From Limnanthes douglasii subsp. nivea (taxonomy: Eukaryota > Streptophyta > Magnoliopsida > Brassicales > Limnanthaceae), in the NCBI GenBank assembly GCA_036936605.1, contig JAUPFV010000004.1, positions 88,314,334-88,378,333 of the forward strand: a stretch of 64,000 nucleotides of DNA, in the 5' to 3' direction. A program made the translations under genes and the position numbers. Positions within the stretch are counted from its first letter, which is position 1. Each line of letters opens with the position of its first letter. Below the pieces are notes generated by a model that was not told the origin of the DNA, searched no databases, and saw nothing but the letters and a program-made list of their open reading frames with translations. Positions 23,136 through 34,689 of this stretch are shown in pieces.

Positions 23136-23337
23136 CTATAAGGGTTAAATGATGGTAATGGGTTACAAAAGATGAAATAAAAAGTAAATAGTATTCTTTA
23201 GATATAGATAAAGTTTCTCGAACAACATGGGGAAGTTTACAAAAATGTCTCGAATTACGAGAAGACTTACGTAGAAAGCTTTGGAAGATAACGAGGACTT
23301 CAACAAAAAGGGGGTAAAATAAGAATAACTATTCAGA

Positions 23338-25905
23338 ACTCTTGGAGGAATCGTAGTCCTGAGAATCTGAGGCTTCATTATCGCTGACAACAATACCAGG
23401 CGGGTGATTTTCTGGAAGGACAAGTTTCCAGAAACTACCCAAGTCATAGTCGGGGTAGCATTCATGGATTTCAGTAATTAGCCCTGATCGGATGGTAGCG
23501 TCCTTCTCATTTAGCTTACCCAATAGTTTGCAGCATACACCTCGACCGATGCGTTCTTTTTTTGCTCAAGATTCTTTATGATATGTTTTTTCTCCTCTAT
23601 TATCCTCTCAAAATCTTCAAGATAGTCTTTAAAGAATTTGGATGAAAGCTCATGTGCGTGTTTAAGAGCTGCAATAAGGTTTTCTTGTGTGTCAGTTTTC
23701 TTGTTATAGAGGTCCCTTTCTTCTTGCCATCATTTCTCCAGAAGCACGACATAATGCTCTGAGGCAATCAATTTTTCAAAGATAGCATCAGATTGTTTTT
23801 CTAAATAGAGTGTCGTTGCTTGATCTCCTCAAATTACGAAGAAGCAATTTTGTAGTGATTTTTTCTATCTTTAAGATGCTTCATTTTCTTCCGCATTGTG
23901 ACCGAGACGTGAAGTAGCCTTCGAACACTGTGAGAGAAGTCATCTCTTTGAGGAACTTTGAAGGAGATGCTCGGAGAGCCCATTTCAGCTGAGTTAAAAC
24001 TTGAGGATTCTCTAGTCAGAACAACTGTGTCAGCAGGTTGTGGTGGCTGACTTCAGGGAATAGGGAGAGGGGCTAGCTCTGGAGAAGGATCGTTGTTCGG
24101 AAGAAGACTTGGTGAAAGATTAGGTGGAGAATTTTGTGCTTCCCCAGAGTTGTCTCTATCTTGCTCTCTAGTGTCCTTAGATATCTCCTAAATAGGTTCT
24201 CGAATGACTTGTTTTTTCTTTGGTTCTTTTTTCTTAATAGGATAGATATGATTTTTCGAGGAGGAGAGGTTGAGGTTTTGGTTGGGATGACATTTTCGAG
24301 GAAGAGGTTACTTGTGGAGGAACGGTTAGTCCTTCGGAGTCTGAAATTTGATATTTTATTGGCACTTCTTCCTCGGAATCATCTAGGTTACTCTTTACCC
24401 TAGAACGCTTTGGGAGGTAGATAACGATGTCTTTAGCCTCAAGACGCTCGAGGAATTCCTGTTGAGAGGAAAGAATCATTAATTCTTTCAAAGATAGCAT
24501 ATCTAAAGGATTTTACCTCCATAATAGACTCTTGGCTAGGTTGGTGTTCATGAAGCATAGCTGAAATTTGTTTTCCCAAGCTTCTTTGGCCCACTCGTTT
24601 ATTTTGGTGAAGACATTTGTTGCATTCAGGACAAAGTCAACATAAGGTTTAGAGATTCTAGTCATGGCTACAAAGAAGTTTGAAGAATTAATATTTGGGA
24701 TAGTTATATGAAAAGAGTTAAAATTTGAGATACTTGAAAATTGTACCTTTATTAGTCCATATGAGAGAAAGCTTGTGTGGATTCGAGGAGGATGATTCAG
24801 AACCCATCTCCCAATGCCCGGAGAAAAAAAATGGGTGCAAAGTATTTTTGGCTAAACATGACAACCCAATAAGTTCTTCTAAAGGAAATTCATGACCATA
24901 AATTCTTGAGGTCAATTTTAGCAAAGTATTTAAAATGGATCTAAGGGATACCTTAAACCCCAATTCATAACCTCTGTATATACGACCAGCTCGTTGTCTT
25001 TGACGAATAAAGGAGTTTTGCCTTCCTTTGGAATTCTGATTGTGATGTATGAGGGGATTCCCCATCGAATTCTCAACATAGTTTCTTCAGAAGGAAAAAA
25101 CTATTTGTACTTAATGTTATGAAGAATCACCATGTGTTTGTTTTCTATGCCTCAAATGTTGTTCCCAAAAATAGCATCGATTTTTAGAGGGAGTGTGATG
25201 TCACCTTTTGATTTAGGGGAGATTCTTAAAGAGAGCTCCTCAGAAATCTCAGGGGGATTGGTAGTCACTCTGCTCGAGGAGGCTAAGGAAGGCTCACCCG
25301 ATTTACTCCCATCTGTTTTGAGTATTTCTGTTTGATTTGGGTTGGTTGGTTCAGCCAATGTCATTTTGCCTTTCAATTTGAGGGCCTCAGATTTGGCTTA
25401 TTGAACTTCTTCATCAGTGATTGTGACCCTGGAGGGCGTGAATCTGGGACTTCCTTGTGCTGTGATTGAGGGGGTAGTTGGTAAATCTGACCTAGAGCCT
25501 TCGGTTTTTTTAGGTTGAGTTTGAGTATTAATATGAGTCTCGTTAGGACTTTGAGGTTCCGAGGGGGACCCTTTAGAACACTTGTGCTCTCCGGAGTGTT
25601 TCGTATCTTTATGATGCGTCTTTATTTTGCTAGAAGAGCTTTTGTGGTGTTTATCCTTCCCCGTGAATTCTAGGCTAGAATTAAGGTTCGAGCAACTTGG
25701 ATTGAGGGGTTGAGAGCAGATGTTGAAGGGCATAACTGCAGAAGAATCTTCCGAGGGAGGCTAGGTGCCGTAAAAAGTGGTTACACGAGTTTCAGGTGTA
25801 GGTGGGACGTAGGTGCCAGCGACTATTTTTTCCTCGAATTTTTTACTAATGAACAATCACTCGAGAATTCGACGGGTTTTGGGGGGCTTAAGTTAGGCTT
25901 TCTCT
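23338..25905 (-). pseudogene. Antisense gene (aORF) of element B
   Basis: Opposite to gag-pol and homologous to D's antisense gene throughout. Order on the - strand: FISKKFEEKIVAGTYVPP (about 25850), a low-complexity Ser/Pro/Lys part (25733-25398), an N-terminal domain with NELVVYTEVMNWGLRYPL (about 24960) and FFFSGHWE (about 24830), an intron 24746-24668 (donor GGTACAA, acceptor TTTGTAG), DIVIYLPKRSRVKS (24400), then a coiled-coil part and LGSFWKLVLPENHPPGIVVS (23450-23390). Stops and frameshifts disable it. Function unknown; the intron and homology show it was once a real gene. Confidence 0.78.
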
Positions 25906-25971
25906 CTATAACTTTTTTGGCATTATTTTCTCTCTCTAAAAGTTGTGTCTAAGGATTGAAGTTGGAAAGAA

Positions 25972-25979
25972 TTTTTATA
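25972..25979 (-). promoter_or_regulatory. TATA box of the antisense gene of B
   Basis: On the - strand CTATAAAAATTC lies about 70-110 bp before the first recognisable codons, followed by a CT-rich leader with AGAGAGAGAAAATA. D has the same arrangement (TATAAAT at 60087-60081). Confidence 0.55.
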
Positions 25980-26547
25980 GAGGGAAAGTGGGCTTCTGAA
26001 AAATTTGAGGCCCATAGATATTTTGCTTGTTTGCCTAGGGGTGTTATGGGTAAAATAGGTGTAAATATTCTTTCTTGGGAAGTGTGAACGATTGTCTAAA
26101 AGATACCTTTTAGGAAAGAAGGCGTGATAGAATTTGAATCGATGGATGATGTGACAGGTTTTGGGGAAGCGTGAAAGATTATCAATAAAATATTTATCGC
26201 CAGATTTTTCTTTTTAAGATGACATCACTAAAAGAAAAGGTGGTAGAACATTTAAAGGGACATGTTTGAAAATTCAATGTAGTTTATTAAAAGGTAGTCT
26301 TCGAAGGACATTTTAAGCACTATTTTCTTTAGTCTTTGCAAAATTTTGGCAAAGACTGGGGGCTAGATATACATACAAGAAGTCGTAATTTATGACCTAC
26401 TGATTATTTTCGAAGAGAAAAGTTGCACATCTCGACTATGTATCTTCTAAGAGACAAAGGTTTTTTCGAGAAGGTATTTTCAAGGAGGTGTTTTTTAAGA
26501 GAAAAGTTGCAGTCGTATTGAGAAATTCGAGGAGACTAAGGGAAAAT

Positions 26548-26724
26548 GAATGGGTTATCGATACCCTCAACCTCTGTGCCTTGTTGCCTGGCGTTAAGAT
26601 CAGCCATCTGACGGGTAAGATCGGCTACCTGACGGCGTAGGTCAGCAACTTCACGATCATCTAAATCACTTGTATCTCTAGTCACTGCAGCGCCACCGCG
26701 ACCGCTGGTACTTCCTTGCACCAT
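26548..26724 (-). pseudogene. gag N-terminus of element J
   Basis: MVQGSTSGRGGAAVTRD is followed by a heptad-like coiled coil DLRRQVADLTRQMADLNA. It is open to the truncation near 26548. The coiled-coil start is typical of non-Tat gypsy gag proteins; assignment is by general appearance. Confidence 0.5.
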
Positions 26725-26755
26725 CTTGCAGGACTGCCTGTGTCTGATACCACTA

Positions 26756-27090
26756 TGATTCAGAGTGAAACGCAAGAGAAGCCATAAGGGAATAAAACCC
26801 TATTTTTTTATTAAACAAAAACAACTCCCCGAACAGTGTATAGAAGACAGGTTTATATAAGGGTTTAAACGAAACCTAGAACTAAAAATATAAAAATTAC
26901 AAAAATAGCCTAAAGTATTAAAATTGCAAAACAAGAGGATAGATGAGCCTGAATGCCCAAAAAAGCCCATAGCTCACGAGCAAATCTCGTGACTTGCGTT
27001 CATGACGTCGTTTCCTTCGAAACAAGGTGCTGTGGGTCAAAATCTCACACCGGAGCTCCAAACTGTCAATTCACCGAACTGTCTGCATCA
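26756..27090 (-). repeat. LTR of element J
   Basis: On the - strand it starts TGATGCAGACAGTTCGG and ends CTCTGAATCA; a TATATAAACC box lies near 26858. The initiator-Met type PBS follows after 3 bp. No second LTR copy in the window. Confidence 0.7.
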
Positions 27091-27165
27091 ATGTTCGAAG
27101 AGGTCAAAATATGAGAAGAAATTCAAAGAGTACATGACAGTCCTTGCCAAAAACATTTCCACAAG

Positions 27166-27179
27166 GACTAGGGGGCTAC
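27166..27179 (+). other. Polypurine tract of element B
   Basis: GGACTAGGGGGCTAC directly precedes the 3' LTR. Confidence 0.8.
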
Positions 27180-27522
27180 TGATACGGAAGAATAAAAGAT
27201 GAGGGAGATAATTGCAAAGAAGAACTTTTATTTATGAAAGATTGTAAGATATATATTAGAAGAGGACTAGTTTGGAACAAACAATACAAATAAGGACTAA
27301 TTATGCAATTATTAGATTGTTAAGCATGTGGGACCTATTGTTGTACTTTAAAGTACCACCCAATTCTCGGAAAAAGGTGATTGATATTCAAATATATTTT
27401 CCTCTCTAAAAGTGTAGAGCTTCTCTCTCTAAACACTGGTAACTAAGAAATCGTTGATACAAAATACATCTTCGTAACTTTGTTTGACTCAAAATACTCC
27501 TCCAAAGTTTCTTACCTCTTCA
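27180..27522 (+). repeat. 3' LTR of element B
   Basis: TGATACGGAAGAATA to ACCTCTTCA, partner of 15894-16237. The TATA region has drifted to TACTTTAAAG. It is followed by the TSD GTAAC and A's integrase. Confidence 0.93.
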
Positions 27523-27527
27523 GTAAC

Positions 27528-28130
27528 AACTTTTTGCAAGCGGTATGGGATGGATCAACATTTCTCGATTCCATATTACACCCATGTGAGTGGGCCATTT
27601 GAAGTCACCCACATAACGATATTAGAAGGGATAAAAAAGAAGCTTGAAGGAGCCAAAAGAAAATGTCCACACAAATTAGCGGAGGTCCTAGCGACCTATT
27701 GAACTACCCCATGAGCTACAATCAGAGACACTCCCTTTGTACTCATTGATGGAAGTGAAGCCGTGGTACTAGTAGAAATACTTGTGCCAAGCCATAAGAT
27801 TGTAATTTATGAAGAAGACAACAACCTTACCAGCTGCGCCGAAAGCATTGATCTTATAGAGGAATGACACGATCAAGCATATGTTCGAACAGAGCATTAA
27901 AACAATTCAATGCTCGGTTTAAAACGCATAAGGTCGGAAACATGGTAATGAAAAAGGTATTCCAATGAGCGGGCGAAAGAGCAGCTGGAAAATAAGATCC
28001 CAACTGGGAATGACCGTATATCGTTATATCTAAAGGCCATAATGAATCCTATTTCCTCGCTGATGCAGAGGTTTGCGCCTTGAAGCACCAATGGAATATA
28101 AATTATTTAAAGTTGTATTGCGTGAGGTTT
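27528..28130 (+). pseudogene. Integrase of element A, C-terminal part
   Basis: Resumes where 15888 stopped: FCKRYGMDQHFSIPYYTH, FEVTHITILEGIKKKLEGAK (third catalytic Glu kept), HKLAEVLATY, then DGSEAVVLVEILVPSHKI. The tail to about 28130 is broken by stops. Together with 15191-15888 it forms one integrase split by B. Confidence 0.85.
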
Positions 28131-28219
28131 TTTTAATGAGGCATCCAAACTCTTATTCATCTTACTAATATATTTTATCGCTTTTGCCACTATATGTGTT
28201 TATTACTACAATTTCTCCA

Positions 28220-28440
28220 TCCTTACAATCGAGACTGGGTCTATGAACATTCTTACGAGCTACGCAAGGGGCCATACTGAACCCAGACCAAGTGTCTATA
28301 AACACGATCGGGCTAATTGGTTATGCTTACGGGCTACGTAAAGGCCATACTAAGCCTAATACGATGTACACGGTATATAAGCGAACTGGTTAATAACCAA
28401 GCCTATATCAGTCCACGCAATAGGGTTATATAACCTCGCT
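28220..28440 (+). repeat. Degenerate repeats after the integrase of A
   Basis: Two units about 73-75 bp apart share TTACGGGCTACG and GGCCATACT (28253 and 28327), followed by a weaker third copy. H has one unit (CTACGGACTACGCAATAG, about 37910), and G has it on the - strand. Confidence 0.55.
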
Positions 28441-28825
28441 TCGACTCAACTAAAAGGATAATTCAATTACTAGATACGACATTAGCCATATTGAGCTCGA
28501 CCTTGTAAGGATCAGCCTAACTAACTACTGTAACTAATAAACACATCTCTAAACAGACTTCTCTATTCGTGATATGCTCACAACACCAAAGTGTCACAAT
28601 GAAAGTTACGTGAAAATCATACCAACAATACGCACACATGAAATCAGAAAAAATACAACTAAAATCTGCCATGTAGGTAAGACGAGCTGAGCTCGTTTAC
28701 ATAAAAATAAGGTTGTGCGCAAAAGCACTCAATTCCACCCCAAAGTATAACTCAAAGTCTAATACTTAGAATATACTAAACATAAAATAATTAACACATA
28801 AGCAAGCAATTCAAGAGTTTATAGC

Positions 28826-31288
28826 AGTTAGAGGGTGTCCCAAAATGGTTTCGATAAGAACTTCACCAGTTGGTTCTGTCCCGACCTTCTCAGCCATAGG
28901 GTTGGCATTCAAGGAGCCACCCATACTTGGAGGGGCGGATGCCTTTACCAACTGACTTAGCGATCCCAGCTTCGTTCCTGGATTCAACTCCATCAGTTCT
29001 GCCACGATTTTCTTCTGGTTGCGCGCTATTACATCTATCGCCAACCCCATCACTTTTCCTCCATTTTCTCTAGCATAGCCCCCGGTTTTTTCTTCCATTG
29101 ACCCCGCTGGAAATCCAACTTTTTCTGCGCATCCTCTGTCTTAACCGTGAGCTCTTCGTTCTCCAACATCAACGCAATTAGACATTTTGCTTGCTCTTCC
29201 ACTCTTTGTGCATGTGTCATATTCTGTGCAAGCAAACGAGTACTTTGTGGCATCAGATCATCATTCCTCTTGATCAGAACGTTGTTCAGTGCAAGGAGGG
29301 CAGTATTACCAGAATACAGCTCTTTATATTGCTCTTCGCTCGAGGACTGTGAATTTTTTAGAACAACGATCTTCTCTTGAAGGCCCTTGTTTGACTGGTT
29401 TTCTTTGTCTTTCAATGTCTTGGAAGACCTATAAGTGTGTTTAAAACAAACAAGATTGGTAGTCGAACCCTTCACTAAGCCGAAAACATAGGCCCCGACT
29501 TCCACTTCTCCATGACTTCATAGTCAACATTAGGCATCCTGTGATATTACATCATAACTGAATTATGATGAATCTGCATGTAACATCAGATCAGTTCATG
29601 ATCATCATTTTAAATTTATAATTAAGTATAGTTTATCTTACCTTAATCGGTATCTCCACTTGCTGTTATAGGAGTTCACTCATATGCATGTTGTTATAGT
29701 ATGTTTGTTTGGGACAATGCTTGAGCTGCTCGAACATCATCATAGAAGGGCAATGCATAACACTTCTGGTTGGCGGTAACTCTTCCATAGGCACTTCCTT
29801 TGCGATCCAGATCCACCATTACCAGTTGGTATTTTCTACGGTCTAACAATATTAACAAAGGAGGATCTTGTACTGACCCTATGAACAAACGAGATTGAGG
29901 GGAAAATGTTGGATAAGTTCACGAATTCCTTCATTCTTTGTGTTATCTCCTCGGGCATTCGCTTCTTCCGACCATCTCCTTCATCAAAACTATCGTCTAT
30001 TTGGCCCGTTTAGTCACAGAATTGGTTCTCATCTAGAACGACTACATCAGGGCTTTTCCCCGGTCCTACTCATCTGTTGGATGCACCGGCTGATCGACCC
30101 GCTTCTCTTGCACTGTAGTACCATCCTCACTTTCCTCATCCACCAATTTTAACTTACTTGTTTCAAGAGCTACAACGTCAACTACAAACCAAGAAGTTTT
30201 TTTCAAAGGCCTCACTACATCATCTGAGTCTTTATCCTCTTCCCAAACTCGCCGAAGTTGGTTTTACACTACTTCACCCCCAACCGAGGAAATATCATTT
30301 TTCTGTTGATCCCCCTCATCAACTCCTTGAATCTCTAGCACTTCCCCTTCCTCATCGTTCTGATATGTCTCCTATGTAGAACTTCCACCTTCTTTGATTT
30401 TCGGTTCTGAGGCATTAACAGCAAAAGCCCTGTGCTATTTCGTTCTAGGTTCCTCTTCTCAATTTGTGCCCGTATGTGCTCTACTGAAGCAAATTTTCAA
30501 CTTTCTGCCATAGTCAACTTCCCCTCTTTTGAAATGTTAAGCTCTACCACTAGCCACATATCAACCTTTAAATAGTTCACTTGAGTAAAAAGAAGAGCTG
30601 GCTCTTGAGACCAGGTCGAAAACAATATATTACCTACTTGAACCAGGGGTTTTTTGTACCATTTCGAAAAGCTTTAATAATGATGCTTACATTTTACTTT
30701 CCACTTCCTTTCAAACTGAATATTGATAATCAGTTTTTCATACTCCCAATTGCCCGACACAAACATAAAAGAGTGTTTCCAGTTCTTATCAAAAGAAAGG
30801 AGTTCAACAATCTTCCTCATTCCGGTTACCTAGGTGTAAAATAAAGAAGATTTGGCAAGCTTAACTACATCGATGGCAAGGAGTAAATCGGTCAAGAAGA
30901 CTTTAAGCCCTAATATGCGTGAGCTCAAAACTATACTAAGAAGTGTCCTCCACCCGTTGAGGACCAATTGGGTTGGGCGTATGACTATTACGCTAAAAAA
31001 GTCCCAAATTAATGAAGTCAAGGGTAATCAAAGCCCCCAATCGAATACAGTTGAAAATATGAAAGTCTCATTATCCTATGCCTCGTAAGGATGTTCACCA
31101 ACTGATGGCACCCTCACTATCATATACTTGGGGATGTCGTAAATTTCCCTAAATCTTAGTAACACGTTATCATCAAGATACACGTATTTAGAGGACAATC
31201 AAGAAAAGAAACTTTCGAACAAAGTTCGGTCTTCAAATTCTGCTCCAGCAATTTTCACTTTCTTCTGCACCGCCTTTTTCGGTGCCAT
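28826..31288 (-). pseudogene. Antisense gene (aORF) of element A
   Basis: Starts MAPKKAVQKKVKIAGAEF (ATG at 31288). The N-terminal domain follows: FREIYDIPKYMIVRVPSVGE (about 31160), VFDWGL, PTQLVLNGWR (30960) and FMFVSGNWE (30765), all paralleled in H. A Ser/Pro-rich middle (30400-30000) leads to a 151-codon coiled coil (29505-29050) and a C-terminal part ending near 28826. A possible leader intron ends CATTGCAG just upstream of the ATG. Several stops. Function unknown. Confidence 0.65.
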
Positions 31289-31932
31289 TGTCTCTACTTG
31301 ACTGACTGCAATGAGCCAATACGATGAATAAGAATTGTTAAGGGAATAGGTGACTCAAGGATTGGTATCACACCCAGTAAGGATGGTTTTCGATTCCTAT
31401 TGACATATGAATAAAGGATTCACCACTTGTACTAAACCTAGAGGGTTTTCCATAAACTAATGTTTGTGATGCATATATAAGATCGACATACCTGTATTTA
31501 CGCTTGAAGATGACAAAAACCATTTTTGGAGCAACAGAACTATGAAGAAGCAATAACTAGAGTGAACAGAGAAAATATTTGAAGAAATGATACTACTAAT
31601 AATCACAAGAAGAATTTAAATTATTAATCTTCCTTCTACCCACGTATGATGTGATAAGCCATCATCAGAGACTTTAAGGCTTAGCATGCTTCATCAAAAC
31701 AAAAGCGTCATTTTCATAAAACGGCTTGGGTGGCAGAACCGCCAACTCCCATGCGTATATGTGAGTCAACCACATATCACTTAACCGTTGAAATTTTCAA
31801 ATAACCTGCAATGGTCATTCATACGTTATTCAACTTAGGCACTCCATAATATCGATTCATCTTCTTGACTTATTAATTTACTTCATCGATTCTCCGCTTC
31901 ATGTGCACATTCCATAAACTAGGGGGTGCCTT
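31289..31932 (+). other. Leader of A's antisense gene and polypurine tract
   Basis: No coding seen. On the - strand it would be promoter and leader of the antisense gene. The right end AACTAGGGGGTGCCT (31918-31932) is A's polypurine tract. Confidence 0.5.
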
Positions 31933-32529
31933 GATGAGGGGGTATGCTCCGACTCTTAAGTAAGAAGGTATCCGAGCAGAAGAAGTCACTAGAATATATA
32001 AAGCGACTTGGAATACGAAACGAATCCGAGCAGGGAGCAAAGAGGATAAAAGTGTGGAGGATAACCAAAGACTGTAAGAGGAATTAGGGGTTGTCTGACC
32101 ATAGCGGGATATATTGATGCATCTCGGACCAAGCAAGTATTTCACCGACCAAAGATGCAGATAGATGACCTGATATAAGGAAAGTGTCGAGTAAGACATC
32201 TGGCTGAGCAGAAGAGGATCAAGTGGAAGTGCGCTTGGTCTCGCGGGTGGATGATACTAACTGAGCCCGTCTAACGGAAAAATAGCCAGAGTAACGGTTT
32301 AATGCTACTTTAATGCAACCAGTCAAGCCACTAACACATTACTCATAAATTTAGGTCTCATGATTTAAATACAGTCACACAAGTAGTTAGTGGAATTAAA
32401 TATTATATTATCTACCGATAAATGATAAGAAATATATAAATATGGAATAAAACCCCAAACAAATGTAAGTTCTCTTCTATTGATAAAGAGTTTATACTTG
32501 GTATTATTCTTTGTTATTTCCTCGTAACA
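31933..32529 (+). repeat. 3' LTR of element A
   Basis: TGATGAGGGGGTATGC to CTCGTAACA, with TATATAAATA at 32433-32442. The first 45-50 bp match the stub at 13543. The right boundary is supported by the near-matching TSD CCTCA (32530-32534). Confidence 0.72.
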
Positions 32530-32534
32530 CCTCA

Positions 32535-33325
32535 ATTTTTTTTAGTTTCTGCTACCAGCGTCGACAAGTCTTGAGTAAGGATGCTTGGGATTTTTTCTTT
32601 AGTTATCGCTTTAGCCAAAAAATATGCGATCAACTTGCCAGACCGATGCATCTGCTCCTATTTGACCCCATCGAACTTGTTTTCCCAATATTTTAAGGAA
32701 TCTAAGTATTCATGTGTACTTGCATGTTTGACATCGAATGACCCTATGGCTTGACCCATCACTAGCTGGGATTCTGATCAGACTGTGAATCGCTGAGCTC
32801 CACATATTTGAGCCAGTTTGAGGTTTGTTAATACTGCTTTGTACTCAGCAACATTATTTGTCACTTTAAAATCCAATTGTATTACTTGTATGATTTCCTC
32901 TCCATGTGGCATCTTTAGCATAAATCCAGCACCCACAAGTTGCGTTTGACACACCATCTACTTCTACTGTCCAAAGAGGGATATCTCTTTTGTTTGTAGT
33001 TAGGTCATTTTCTGAACCCTGACATCCAACAAACTTGTTGATAAAATCAGCTACTGCTTAGCCCTTTATCGGCGCTCTTGGTTTTCAAATTATGTCGTAT
33101 GCTCCTAATTCCACTAACCACCTTGTTAACCTTACTGAAATTACTAGCTCTTGAAGTACGTTTTACAACGAGAATAAGTTACGCATGACTATGGTGTAAC
33201 TCTATGGGCACATTTTTCTAAATGCGACCACTAACCCAAGGGTCATCTATTCTAGGTTTAAATATCTGGTTTATGCATCAATTAATCCCTTGTTGAAGTC
33301 GTTGGCGACAATGAATTGAGGTTGG
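32535..33325 (-). pseudogene. RNase H and second RNase H of element G
   Basis: On the - strand from 33325: TRYLNLE, SYTIVMRNLFSL (first RNase H end), RLTRWLVELGAYDI, AVADFINKFVG, then second RNase H VEVDGVSN (Asp), NNVAEYKAVLTNLKLAQIC (Glu), SQLVMGQAIGSF. It stops at A's insertion (LSTLVAET). Frameshifts are present, but the order and motifs are clear. Confidence 0.78.
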
Positions 33326-33339
33326 ATGCAGACTCTATC

Positions 33340-33960
33340 ATGGACCTCTAGCTAAGAAGAAGAGAATCATTCAAAGGTTACGTCAAGCGTTCCGTCCACA
33401 CCATGAACAAACTACCATATTTGGCAGAGAATATGGTGGTAAGCGGTACACCGACCTGGTTAAATTTTCATGTGACAAGATAAGAGACCTCTTCGCTCTC
33501 GCTGACCACTTTATCAAGAGAGATGATGTGACAAAAATAAGCTCCCTCGAAAAATTACATCATATTCTAGAGGGGCAACATACGATAAAAGAAAGCCAGA
33601 CGATGTGTCACGCCGAGAAATGCCAAGGACCGCCATCAATCAACGACTTGCGGTCCACTGACAGAAACCATCTCCGCCATCTACAACAGGACCAAAGATC
33701 AGGTGTGCTACCAGTCTCCATGAGTCATGTCTACCCCCAGTTACAAGTAATCGACCATGCACTTATGCTCCCACCACAACGACCATGGACACACGACTGA
33801 TGACTACTGGAAACTAAAAAAGGAGATCCAAAGATTGGTACATAATGGTGACCTTATCCAATTTGTCATATAGTAAAAGTGACACAATCAGAGCGATAAA
33901 CGGGAAGAGCCTCGAAAAACCGACCAAGAGCCACAATAGGAGAATAAAAGAGTTGATGCG
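33340..33960 (+). pseudogene. gag of element H, C-terminal part
   Basis: KRSVHTMNKLPYLAENMVV matches F's KRFVHTVNKLPDL. The zinc knuckle near 33750-33795 reads CSHHNDHGHTTDDY, with the last Cys changed to Tyr. LKKEIQRLVHNGDLIQFV follows. Many stops. Confidence 0.7.
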
Positions 33961-33999
33961 AGTAAGGAACAATGGCTATTTACGATATCCGGAGGAGGA

Positions 34000-34480
34000 A
34001 CCTTAACTGAAGTAGATCGACAGTTCAGAAAATGGTTGAAAGTAGACCATAAAATACACTTAGTTGAACGCTCATCCTACAATGCCTAAGGAGAACCCAT
34101 AACCGACCTCACTTTTAATGATTATGACCTAAGAGGAATAGTCACCCTTTATGAAGATGCGTTAACAACCAACCTGGATATATGAGCCGCCATGGTAACT
34201 AGAGTATTGGTTGACGGGGGCAGTTCCGCTAATAATATATTTGATGAGGTATAAAAGAAAAAATATCGCATTGTGTGAGCGAAGTAGAACTTATGGTTAA
34301 AGTAGGGTATGGTGCCACAAACAAGGAGATTTTCATAATTTTAAATGCACCGAGTTCTTATTATGCCATCATTCGGCGAATATGGCTACACCGAATGGAA
34401 GTAGCACATTCAGGAAATGTTTCAAATACTTAGTGAGAAATTTTGTAAGGATTATATGAGGAAGCCAAAGAACCGACCGA
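34000..34480 (+). pseudogene. Protease of element H
   Basis: DLTFNDYDLRGIVTLYEDAL is followed by VLVDGGSSANNIF (catalytic Asp at 34213). Stops and frameshifts follow. Confidence 0.7.
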
Positions 34481-34689
34481 ACGTGCTAATCCGTATCAGT
34501 CGAGGGGGAACCGAGCGAGAAAAATAATATTGCCCCCTCGCCCGATTAGAGGGATGATCCTAAAGAAAGTTCATAGTCGTATGATAGTTAAGAGGTGCCT
34601 CAGACGAGTTGATAGCAAATGGACGCACACTTCGCATTAGTACAAGTTTAGATCCAGTTGTTAGAGCTTTTTTAGTTCTTTTCTAACAA

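Larger units (their letters stand above)
26545..27090 (-). mobile_element. Element J: 5' fragment of another gypsy-like element
   Basis: On the - strand: LTR (27090-26756), PBS TGGTATCAGA (26752-26743) and a gag-like N-terminus (26724-26548). It interrupts the 3' region of B. Nothing downstream of gag remains. The PBS matches the initiator-Met tRNA type, unlike the Tat elements around it. Confidence 0.7.
15894..27522 (+). mobile_element. Element B: near full-length Tat-type gypsy element
   Basis: 11.6 kb with two LTRs (344 and 343 bp, roughly 11-12% different by hand count), PBS, gag, protease, RT, RNase H, second RNase H, integrase, tandem repeats, antisense gene and PPT. The TSD GTAAC is perfect (15889-15893 and 27523-27527). 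The target is A's integrase. It is inactive: stops throughout gag-pol, a protease Asp to Asn change, and two later insertions. Confidence 0.92.
13543..32529 (+). mobile_element. Element A: Tat-type gypsy element, host of B
   Basis: 5' LTR stub, protease, RT, second RNase H, integrase (split by B at 15889-27527), 3' repeats, antisense gene and 3' LTR. Flanks are CCTCG (13538-13542) and CCTCA (32530-32534), a TSD with one change. It sits in G between second RNase H and integrase. Gag and most of the 5' LTR are deleted, and the interior of RT-RNase H is shortened. Confidence 0.75.
867..33325 (-). mobile_element. Element G: Tat-type gypsy element, split by F and A
   Basis: Pieces read on the - strand in order: RNase H and second RNase H (33325-32535), RNase H-integrase linker (13542-13376), integrase (6077-4960), a 3' region with an antisense gene (4660-1998 on +), a polypurine tract and a 3' LTR (1354-867). 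The linker and integrase protein frames continue across the F and A insertions, which shows the three pieces were once contiguous. Gag, protease and RT are missing beyond 33325, where H begins. G is the oldest layer because two other elements sit in it. Confidence 0.75.

Noticed and set aside
30830..31088. A + strand frame with SKSVKKTLSPN
   Set aside because: It is opposite A's antisense gene, whose frame has motifs shared with H and D.
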